64,000 nt of DNA from Aplysia californica (Eukaryota; Mollusca; Gastropoda; Aplysiida; Aplysiidae): the NCBI RefSeq assembly GCF_000002075.1, contig NW_004797300.1, positions 1,551,005-1,615,004 on the forward strand, given 5' to 3'. The translations under genes were made by a program, and so were the position numbers. Of this stretch, positions 11,001-20,353 are shown piece after piece. The notes below the pieces were generated by a model. The model did not search any database. It was given only the letters and a program-made list of their open reading frames with translations, and was not told where the DNA came from. Numbering within the stretch: the first letter of the stretch is position 1; every line of letters begins with the position of its first letter.

Positions 11001-14000
11001 CTGTGACCTCATTGGAAAAGGACTTCTATAGACAAGACAGGTTAAAAATATAGGAAAAACTCAAGGGTGTCTCACTAGCACAGGTAAGGAAGCTGTTATG
11101 GTAAGGTAACCCTACGCAGGTGCAACTGTAAATATAAAGTCGCATATCTAACGCATTAAATTCGGGTTAATTACAGTACAATACTGAGCATGGACAAAAC
11201 AGTGCAAAACTTTTTAGGAAATGTCTTTCTAGGGACTCAGCTGCTCCTAACCTAAGTGTAACTTGATTCAGGCACACATATAATATATGTATTGTTTGTT
11301 TGTAAAGGTGTGAAAGCATGGCGCATTAATTTCGGGTTAATTACAGTACGATACTGAGCATGGACAAAACAGTGCAAAACTTTTTAGGAAATTTCTTTCC
11401 AGGGACTCAGCTGCTCCTAACCTAAGTGTAACTTGATTCAGGCACACATATAATATATGTATTGTTTGTTTGTAAAGGTGTGAAAGCAAACAGGGAATCA
11501 AGGGATGATTAGAAACATATATAAGTTTTATATATAAATGCCTGTGTTATGCGTATGGCCCTCCCCACATACGGCCCTCTAAAGTAGGCCCTATAGGGAT
11601 TTAGATCTAATTAAGCTCAGCTGGACCGCGTCACTTTATCGATCCATATCTTTCATTGAAAAAAGGTCTGCGTCTATGCCCTTTATATAGCTGCGTGCTT
11701 CCCAATCGAAGTAGGTCAGCCCTATAGGGCCTGCGTGCTTCCCGGGTAGCCTGGCTCACACCCTTTATAAAGGGCCTGCGCGCTTCCAGGGTTAAGTTTG
11801 TCCACTTGTGGTGTTCGGTTCGATAGTTTATGAGCCGCCTACAAAGCCTAACTTGTTTTATGTAAGGTGGAGGGCCGTACACATAGCCTCGATGCTATGA
11901 GTACGGGAGGGCCGTATGCATAGCCATTTCCTTATAATATAAAATAAGTGAAATAGATAGAGAAGGCGGCATTTATAGTTTTAACCCTCGTCCTGCGGGG
12001 GCCGGGTTTATGTCATCCAATAAGCCTATTTCGACACCTCGCCTTTGTTCCGGTCCCGTGTCAGTCTGGCCCCTGGCTCAGGGCATGCGCGCCAAGCACC
12101 ATCTCCGTTCAATTCGGGTCCTGCGTTGGACCCGCATTCACGCACCTCAAGTGTGTGTGCGTCAGACTGCTTGAATTTGTGTGCATTTGTGGCCTACTTC
12201 TCAAACTGCTTGCGTTGGTTCATAATCAAGGCCTACGTCTCATTCAAAACACACCAAGTTGGTAGCGCTAGATGTTCATCTAATGAAATTACAAATTGAC
12301 CCACTTAGACATGAGGAGCTCGAAAGGATAGTCAGGAAACAACACTTCCATTTTTCTATACAAAATCTTTCAAATGAGCTTGATTTTGTATGAAATGATA
12401 CTACCTGATAAAACATAAGCTTCTTGTTTGATAGTTTTGAAAACCATTGTGCAGGTAAAAAGAACAATTTGAGTGCAAAACATTCGGAAATTGACCTATA
12501 TTATCCCCTTTCGAACCCAAAATAATTAATTTATTATAACAACATGAGCGTCTAAAAAGGTTATTCGAATGGGCGTAACTACTTGTAATGTCTCATCAGC
12601 TTATAAATTGCAGGGGGTTATTCATGTGTTTGTAATGCACTTCATAAATAGAAAGCTCTATATAAAAGAAAGAGCGTTATAATTTTAATCATTGATTAAC
12701 ACACTCCCACGGTATTCACAGCGAAAACACAGTCGCTTTCCAAATTGTCCATGAAATTTGTCCATAAAAAAATTGTGTCTAAATACAGTTTGCAGCTTCT
12801 TTAACTCACTCACTGCCGTTGCCGCACCTGTGTGTCAGTCAAGAGGCGATGACCGCTCACCGTCGCTACCGCACTCGCCGGTCGCGTATTTTCCTCTTTA
12901 TTTCTACTAATTGCTGACGCACATGCGGAAACGGCATAGCACAATTACTAGAGTAACATCCCTTTGACAACTCAGGGCAGTTTCACTTTACTAAAATAAA
13001 ATGATTTCCCTTGAAGTTCTGCATACTTTTGGAACGAGAGTTCACTTAGTCCTATTTCTGGGTTTTGTTTTGAACGTTGGGTGACCAAAGTCAGCAAAAC
13101 GCTCATGCCAATATGAATTGATGAGAACGGCTCATAATTTTAGAGATTCTGAATCCATTATGATTCAATGAACTCAGACTCAGATGATGAAGCGCATGAA
13201 ATAAGGGTAGTGATGGTAAAGCAATGCCAATGAAAATTTAATTTTTCGCTTTTTAGCCCTTTTTATTTGGTACCTCTAAGAAAGAATTTTAATTATTTAT
13301 AATAAGAATTTTATGCTTCTTGAATTTTAAGAACCGGAATAAAAAAGTTATTGGGTTGTAAAGTCACAGTAAAGGTCTGCAAAATGTATGACCCACATAT
13401 ATATTCTTTCTGTTCTGTAAAGCCCAGCACCTCCTACTGAAACAGGCCAATATTAATAAATCTAACACAAATAAGTACAGAGTAACTGGATTTTGAAAAA
13501 GGTAAAATAAAAGCTGGCAGGCAGCGGCTTTTTCTGATCTGAGGCGCCGGCAGCGAGTGAGTTAATCTTCTGAACTTCAAAATACTAAAAGAAACCCTCA
13601 AAAACCCTTTTATTGATGCCAATGTCAATGGAGAAATTTGGTATAAAATGTCATAACATAAAAATATGAAAAGTTCATCACTGACAAACTTTCCACAACA
13701 ATAAATCAGAATTTGAGATCATACAAAGTTTTGGATGCTGGTCGTCACAGTGCACCGCTGTTTTTAAGCTTTAGACAAGTTGTAAGTCTGTCGTGTCTTC
13801 CTTGAAAGCACACCCCAATGACCACTCGCCTATGTGTCAGCAACATTAGCTGTCATAACATTATTGTGAGCCTGAGCTCTAAACATTACATTGTCTATTG
13901 TTAATTATTTTAAGAATACACTTACACAAAGAGCACCAGCATTATGACATTTTGAAAGCGCAACAGCTCAGTAAAGGAATTCATAAAAATGTCAACAATC

Positions 14001-14053
14001 AGGAGCAAATATTGCAGAAGCAATATTGGTCTGTAGCGACTGACGAGCATCAT
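8050..14053 (-). CDS. TMEM138: Transmembrane protein 138 (four coding exons)
   Basis: Small four-helix membrane protein of the ciliary transition zone; in humans its loss causes Joubert-type ciliopathy (family knowledge). Exons on the minus strand are 14053-13926, 10682-10511, 8820-8742 and 8159-8050 (stop codon 8052-8050). All junctions have GT-AG borders, and the phases join without a break into 162 residues, the same length as I recall for human TMEM138. Hydrophobic segments lie at about residues 8-25, 46-66, 79-98 and 116-134. Recognisable family blocks are MNSFTELL near residue 24, [17 protein letters not shown] near 54, LHVWTMHLRW near 95, and [21 protein letters not shown] followed by a charged C-terminus ending in FERRR. 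The start is the first of two adjacent ATGs, with A at -3. Introns are 3243, 1690 and 582 bp and carry repeats. A minus-strand AATAAA at 7865-7860, about 185 nt past the stop, is a plausible poly(A) signal. The gene appears intact. Confidence 0.95.
9070..9245 (+). mobile_element. SINE-like fragment (TMEM138 intron 2)
   Basis: gtggtgtaatggataagcct plus the body tgtcttcctgatgggatatc and cactcagtctggatagg, which match the S2 body in order. Confidence 0.45.
9255..9668 (-). CDS. Hypothetical single-exon open frame within TMEM138 intron 2
   Basis: A 137-codon open frame on the same strand as TMEM138, lying wholly inside its second intron. Two ATGs at the start have A at -3. The product would have a basic, proline-containing N-terminus, one strong membrane helix (about residues 36-54, [17 protein letters not shown]) and a mixed, apparently folded C-terminal part with [18 protein letters not shown] and an acidic tract near EMEEMES. 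The shape is that of a small type II membrane protein. No family is recognised. A frame this long is unlikely by chance in such AT-rich intron DNA but not impossible. Alternatives are an old retrocopy or an alternative TMEM138 exon. Confidence 0.3.
   Translation of the reverse strand: MMSLPRPFSLHLYTYPKTPVLDTPVKGTVCGHVKKISLACISFCFFFIVLSYFFYNHMDHGYKIQVKTGKKTRNIFFIMSGKPDHVYFFLDQYYKHGFERLNENVYLIRGGESDMLCVVLAEMEEMESTWAMPLWGR
11152..11488. repeat. Direct tandem duplication, period 170 bp
   Basis: Units 11152-11318 and 11322-11488 differ at only a handful of positions. Each unit starts cgcattaa.ttcgggttaa and ends gtgtgaaagca. It lies in TMEM138 intron 1. Near identity suggests a recent duplication or array contraction. 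No open frame spans it. Confidence 0.9.
11546..11925. mobile_element. Palindromic MITE-like element in TMEM138 intron 1
   Basis: The left end gttatgcgtatggccctccc and the right end gggagggccgtatgcatagc are inverted copies, each followed inward by a second acatacggccctc-type repeat. The interior holds three versions of GGGCCTGCGYGCTTCC. About 380 bp, noncoding. Confidence 0.6.
12801..13565. mobile_element. piggyBac-type MITE (TTAA flanked), TMEM138 intron 1
   Basis: Ends TTAACTCACTCACTGCCG and CGGCAGCGAGTGAGTTAA form an inverted pair with the TTAA target site of piggyBac elements. About 757 bp between TTAAs and no transposase. A lone end of the same kind is at 15000-15030. Confidence 0.8.
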
Positions 14054-14559
14054 CTTGGCGGCTTAAACTATAAACCTTCTTGACTCGTAATTCTGGTTTT
14101 TAAATCTCTCGTACTTTCTTTAGTCAAGGAGATGAACTGCTGGATGGAGTGGTCTTCTCAATAACAAGACCAAAAATCAATGCAGAGCACCATCCAGCTA
14201 AAGAATTAAGTAATTTATCATTCACACATCGTGATCATATATCCGTTATCGGCGAGAAACATGGGATGAAGAAATTTGTAGGGACTAAATAAAGCTAGCT
14301 GTTCGATTCAAACATGTATACTCATGTCGCCATTATGTTTACTATCGCTACGACTTGAAAAGGCTGGAGTGAAATTAGTTTCGCATGGACAAGAAATTTG
14401 AAAAATCTCATGAATATTAATTACACGCTGACTAAATTATACATTTTATACTAAATTGACAATGAAGTCCATTAGGTAATAGATAGGAGCGCAATATCTT
14501 TGTTTCTCGTTGTAAAATTATGATGCGAAAATAAATCAGTGTCAAACTCCTCATTCAAC

Positions 14560-14684
14560 CCGTTGCCCGTTGAATGCACTTCCGTTTTCAGTTTTCCAAA
14601 GTCGAGGAAGCGCGAACATAAACATTGAGTCCGAAATGAGGCATTAAAATTATTATGCTGCTAGTCAATCGTTGTCTTCCGCCA
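14560..14684 (+). promoter_or_regulatory. Possible noncoding first exon of TUBGCP2 and shared promoter region
   Basis: The coding start exon of TUBGCP2 is preceded by a splice acceptor (tttgttcacag, ending 19333), so a 5' noncoding exon should lie upstream. The best donor seen upstream is CCGCCAT|GTAAGT, with the break after 14684. The sequence before it is relatively CpG-rich and contains an ETS-like ACTTCCG at about 14579, a common core-promoter motif. TMEM138 starts on the opposite strand at 14053, so the interval 14054-14684 may act as a bidirectional promoter. The exon start is not determined and no TATA box was relied on. This is an inference from splice signals only. Confidence 0.35.
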
Positions 14685-14998
14685 TGTAAGTACAAAATTA
14701 AATGCCCGTTCGCTCTTACATTGTTTGAATAGCCCAGCAAGGTGTCGATGCTATGCCTAGACATGAATCTTGATTTTTGTTAGCACTCCTTTGCTCATTG
14801 CTATGGACGCCACACCCCCAAATAACAGACTGAGACAGTGGTCTAGTCTGAAAAAATATAGATCTAGATTCTAGATCTAGATGTAAATACCATGATACTG
14901 CAATGGGGCGAAAAGCGTGCACGCTCTCGAAACTTATCGGCGTGCACCTGGTGAGATGCGGGATGCGGGTAGTGCAGCTCATTGTTCCATTGATTGTT

Positions 14999-15060
14999 AA
15001 CTCACTCACTGCCAGTCAGGCATTTCTCGGCAGGGTAAATGAGGAATGCCAGGCTTTCGG
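14999..15060. mobile_element. Solo or truncated piggyBac-type end
   Basis: TTAACTCACTCACTGCC, as in the left end of the element at 12801, without a matching right end within the next 2.5 kb. Confidence 0.4.
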
Positions 15061-16102
15061 GACCTTTTTCAAAACCTCACTGTGAGCTTATGGTAAATTT
15101 TTACTTTCACTCCCGCACACAGATGCACTGTTTCAGGGGTCAAACTGCTGTACTGTTTGCTGCAGATCACACGCCACTAAAACTGTCGCAAATCAATTAT
15201 TTTCAAGACAATTTCAAATCTAACTGTAAAATATCAAATTATGGGTGTAAAAACAGGGGGGCATGCCCCCCTGTAACCCCCCAGATTTTCTTTTACCCCA
15301 GTGGGGCAGGCCCCCCTGGAACCCCCCGATTGGTCCAAAGCATGTCTATAGTCTATCTCGGTTAAAAACAATCAAATATTTCAAAAACCATTAATTTGCG
15401 ACGGAAATGAAGTTGATATTCGTGTTCAGCGCATCAATATTTAGTAGAAAATAGACAACTGGTAGCTGAGTGTGAGACGGGAGGGAAAGTAAAAAAATAC
15501 CGAGCTTATTATTTTGTGTACAGCATTGAACTTTTCCACAAACATTGACATTGAAACATACTCAACAAATCAAAAAAAAATTTTGTGACCTTTATCGTGT
15601 GAAATTTTATGAGTTTGTGAATATGTGGCAAAATCGAGAAAAAAACCTTTTACATAACATTTGTGTGCTCGGTACATTCTGTCGATATGCATGCCTTTAT
15701 ATCTTTGTCTCTGCAAGAAATAGATGTTGTATCAACTGACAAATGTTGAAGTCACTATGAAAAGATTTTTCTGACAAATTTGAGCATCAACATCAGGGTG
15801 TGTGGTTGCAGGACGGGGCATGGACACCGGGGGAGGGGTGCCACTATTTGAAGTTTGTTGTGTAGACCAAGGACTAGGAGGGTCTATATCAGCTGTATTC
15901 CTATGATTTGGGGTCTAAATCTACGTTGTGTGATCTTTGACGTTTGCGTGACGGTCTGAACTGGGACCGGGAAGCATCGGATCATTGGTCTGAGCACGGG
16001 GAACTCCCGATTTTAAATCTAGATCTAAGCCTAGATCTAGATCTAGCACAAATTTCATCTTCACTTGTGTCCGCACCTCTCCTATTTCCTTTCCTATACT
16101 CA

Positions 16103-17429
16103 GGGCTTGAATTAGGTGTTCAAGAGGGCAGGGAAAAATTGCCTAGGTATGGCCTAAAAATCAGAGGGCATCGAGGCAATTTGCTAGGGCACCAAGGCAA
16201 AATTCACAGGGGATGATTTTGTTGATTTAAAGTTGGTAATACTGGGTCATGCATCACAGCGTTTATAACAATACAATTTATTCTTACTCTCTACAAAAGT
16301 ATAAAGTTATTGGAACATTATAAAATTTGTAAAATTATGAATGAAAAGTAAGTAGAATCTAAATCACAGTAAAATCACATCAAAACAAAAGCACTAAAAG
16401 TCACAGTTTTAAATCAGACGATCACGATTGCATCTGACATAAATGCCTTTATGACTACCCCTCATTGATTGGATTAAAATGCATAATGTGTATGACTGTT
16501 GGAAATAGGGCACAATAGAAAACAGTGAATGATTTGACCAATTAGGTAAGACATTGATCATTAATGAGATTCAAACAGAGTGGTTTTCAGGAGGTGTAAT
16601 GATAAAATGAAAACAAATTTTGAACTTGCATGTAAGAAAATGAGGAGTGAAAACAACTTATGAACTTGTACGGAAAAAAAGAATGAATAACTTAAAACAG
16701 TTGTTAAACAGTTTTATGAGGTTTTATGACTATGATAAGTGAAAACAAGTTTTGAAAATATGTCTTAAAGTATGTTGTATAAAAAAGACCTAAACAATCA
16801 GCATGTCATATGACTTAATGACTGGATCAGAATATTGAAAATATGTTTGGCACACACAATATATAGAAAAAGACTGGCATACTGAGGTTTGGTTATCATT
16901 GGTGTGAGTGTGTTTGCACTAGCCTTGACAAAATTGACACAATTGTCAAGCTGAGCAGTGTCTGACTGAAGTTTTGATGAGATTTCAGACAACTCTGACA
17001 GGATGTCTTCATACCCCCCCCCCCCCCCCCTTCCTCACGTGTATCTTAAAAATTAAAAAAATAAATAATTTCTCCCTATTCCGGAGTCCCATACTTCGCA
17101 GCGTTCAGACTTTGAATGAACTTTGGTGACCCCAACAGCCGGTGCTCACACGATGCCGTATCTTGTGATGTAGGTTCAATGACCGGTCACGATGGCGAAC
17201 CCGACAAGACGTTTGTACATTGTATAACTTTCTTTTCTTTTTTTTTCCACAAGTGACAGCACAGGACAAATTATATTGATTTATTTTCATGGCGTCACGT
17301 TTAAAAAAATTAAAAACAAGGGCACGGCAAAAATTGCCGCGGTTGACCCTGTGATTTTAAGGGCATTGCGGCAAATTGCAAAGGCACCAAGGCAAATTGC
17401 CGTGGTGCCGCGGTCTATTTCAAGCCCTG
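16103..17429. mobile_element. hAT-like nonautonomous element with 8-bp target duplication
   Basis: The inverted ends GGGCTTGAATTAG and its mirror TATTTCAAGCCCTG are flanked by the exact 8-bp duplication tatactca (16095-16102 and 17430-17437). Both ends carry subterminal aaggcaaattgcc-type repeats. The 1.3-kb interior is AT-rich with a C17 run at 17013 and has no transposase. The 8-bp duplication and CAGGG-like ends fit the hAT superfamily. Confidence 0.75.
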
Positions 17430-17437
17430 TATACTCA

Positions 17438-17540
17438 TTATCAACTCTGTATGATGGTTCATCATCACTATCATCTGCTAAAAGATCTAAATCTGACCCG
17501 TTATTGACGAATGGGTCCATCAATTCAAATGTTCCGACCT
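17438..17540 (-). pseudogene. Fragment of an acidic open frame split by the hAT-like element
   Basis: Minus-strand frame beginning MDPFVNNGSDLDLLADDS and running into the element; the same frame resumes on the far side at about 16094-16000 with an RKGNRRGADTSEDEICAR-type sequence and then stops. The acidic, Ser/Asp/Glu-rich composition resembles the disordered N-termini of piggyBac-family transposases, but there is no diagnostic domain. Confidence 0.3.
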
Positions 17541-17744
17541 CGTTGAGACGCCGTCGCCATCGTAACTGAGCGTTAGTAATTCTTAGTTCGTTCTATTATA
17601 CTAGCTGGGCCCCCTTTCAATGAAAGGAATGATTGGAGCATTAACGTCAACTGAAAGTCATTGGCCTACTAGGTTTATACTCTACTGGAATGGAGCAATA
17701 AATCTTGAGAGTTGCAAAAAAATTAGAAGATAAAATTAATTGTA

Positions 17745-18555
17745 CAGTCAAACCTGTATAAGACGGCCACCCATTGTCAAGGAGAAAAGTGGCCGTATAA
17801 GACAGGTGGCTGTCTTAAGCAGGACGGATCAAAATGAACAAAACAAATTATACAATCTGAGGTCCCAATCGAAAGTAACCGCATTGTTGTTTTTGTTGTT
17901 GTTGGTGGTGGTGATGGTGGTTTCAAGTATTTTGTTTGTAATTTTTATTTTGTTGCTGTTTATGCACAAGGGTGACAATAAAACGAAATGTATCAGACGA
18001 GGAAGACCGAGTGCCATGTTAAAACAAACACATGGATCGCCACCACTCGGAGAACGAGCGACGATTCTGTCACAAGTTCATGTTGACGTCCATTGCTACT
18101 TTGTTACAAACTGGGTAAACAGTGACCACTCATCTCACTTACTATTTGTGTATGGGTTCTGGGCGGGGCTTATGGGTAATGAGGGATCACACGCTTACCT
18201 CACCAGCAGTTGAAAATTGGTAGCTGTTGGTCAACAGTGGGAGGGGCCTACGCAACATGACCGGTTGAAGGGACTACCTAACAACAACGACAGGTGATTG
18301 AATTGTGACGGTTCGCCCACAACACCAGGGGCCTATGCACAATTTATGACAAAACGTAATGGAGTCACTAAGGTAGCCGTCTAAGACAGGTGTAATTGCT
18401 TAGTGTGATAGGGGTTGTGTGTTAAAATATGGTGGCCGCGGCCGCGTTTAACAGGTGCCCGTTTTACACAGTTAAATTATATAGAAAAAAGGCAAGGGGG
18501 GAAATGGAAAGTGGCCGTCTTTAAATAGAGGTGGCCGTTAGGGCAGGTTTTACTG
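17745..18555. mobile_element. pogo-type MITE with CAGTCAAACCTG ends
   Basis: An 811-bp element from CAGTCAAACCTGTATAAGA to the mirrored GGGCAGGTTTTACTG, with TA on each side. Subterminal ggccgtataagacaggtggc and ggccgtcttaa repeats face each other. Relatives lie at 33061-33562, 44902-45063 and 45272-45450. The 157-codon frame inside it has no domain and is treated as chance. Confidence 0.8.
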
Positions 18556-19333
18556 TATTTTTAAAACGAGTCACAGTCCACAGTAGATTTATGGCAATGG
18601 TCTTACCTTCCTGTCTGATAGTGTTAAGTTTTTTTGTCTTGTCACAGCAGTTATTTACTAAATCACAGAACAGCCAGTTACCAGCATTTAAACACTCTTA
18701 ATTACCCATGAATTTATATATTGTACCACTGTTTGTCTACAATAACAAAGCAGTGATGAAATTGTTATGTTTATACAATGAAAACAACTGATACAGTTCA
18801 TTATAATGGCTTAGGTGACATCACCCACCGCCAGTAATTTTGATAGTATGTATTTCTGTGCCTTCCATTCTCTGAAAATGGTTGTAATGCCGTGGTGTTT
18901 GAGTAGAAAGTGATCGGACCATTTACTCTGTTGTAGGAAAGTACTTTCTGTCAGTACCAGTAGTAGCTGACTCACAAGTGTTTTCAATAGTTTCTTCTTG
19001 GTAGATTACCTTGTATTTTTTTTTTTTTTATGGAGTCTCTACCCCTGTAGATGAACTGTTGATTAAAACAAATTTTTTATTTGTTTGGGAGGAGATTTAT
19101 CTGATCTACCCTATCACAAATAATAATTTATAATTAAAAATAGAATTTGGTGCAATACATGCTTGTACTTGTCTTATTTATTTTGTTTTGAAACTCATAG
19201 CTTTCGTGAGAGTTTACTTTTCTGTCATTCTCATTCTATTGTATTGCTTCAGAACAATTATTATTGTTTACCTGACTTTGAAAAAATTCTGTTTGTTCAC
19301 AGAGTGTTTCGTAACTTTAAAGGGATTTTGATT
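18556..19333. other. Probable TUBGCP2 5' intron, no gene seen
   Basis: AT-rich. It ends in an acceptor (tttgttcacag) 11 bp upstream of the start codon, so it is likely the end of a 5' UTR intron. Confidence 0.5.
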
Positions 19334-19344
19334 TCTGCAACAAA

Positions 19345-20289
19345 ATGAGTGAATTCACAATTCACCACCATGTCAGTGAGCTGATGACTTTATTAGGGTG
19401 AGTGTTGCTTTACACATTTCTTGATTATGTGTAGAAGTATTAATTGATCCGAATCAATATTACATTACATCTCTGTGAGGTGATACTCACTTTGCAGTAA
19501 CTGATGTTGTAGACGTTCAACAGAGTTTTGTTCGAGGCTTACAAATTCATGAAAGGAGCTGTAAGGGATACAATTCCTTACCTCCCGTCGGTCATGTCCT
19601 GTTGGCTGATTTACCAATTCACTCGCAAAGGAAGTCCTATCTTTTTAGCTTTTTTGATATTGGCCTGACTATGATGTATCCATTTATGTATTTTTGAGAG
19701 AGCGAAATGCTCGCAGCTAAAGGGATTTTTAAAAAACAACAACAACAACATGTATTTTTGAGAATTGCATTGTGTATATTATTTTATTATGTATTTTTAT
19801 GTGCTCATTTCGTAACAATGTGTAAGCATGTGCGTGTGATAAGCAAGTAGATGTGTGTTTGGCGTGCATGTGTGTGCACATGTGTGATAAGCAAGTAGAT
19901 GTGTGTTTGGCATGCATGTGTGTGCACATGTGTGTGCGTGAGTGTGTGCATGTATGTGTGTAGCGTTCATTAATATTGTTCGTACATGCATTTATGTAAA
20001 GCGTCTAGAGCTGTGTTTACACAGGAGTGGGCACTATAGAAATGATCTTCATTATCATTATTATTATTATCATTATCATTATTATAATGGAGCTCTTAGA
20101 TTTACTTGTGGTCGGAACGGCTTTGGTATTGAAAATGCTATCATATATTACCTGTTGCCCACTGTTCCAAGAAAGATTTGAAAATAAAAGACAAAATTAC
20201 CGCAATGAATGATGTTAGGTTCAGCCAACTTATTTAGTTGTTTTATTTTCTAAAAGAATAATTCAACAAGTAAACTATTCTAAGTGTCC

Positions 20290-20353
<64 letters not shown>

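Noticed and set aside
14716-15009. 97-codon minus-strand frame upstream of TMEM138
   Set aside because: Runs through a ctagatct cluster and a TTAA repeat end; no recognisable protein features.
15039-15365. 108-codon plus-strand frame
   Set aside because: It spans a piggyBac-type end and GC palindromes, and its composition is not protein-like.
17740-18213. 157-codon plus-strand frame
   Set aside because: It lies wholly inside a nonautonomous pogo-type MITE, starts in its terminal repeat and has no domain.
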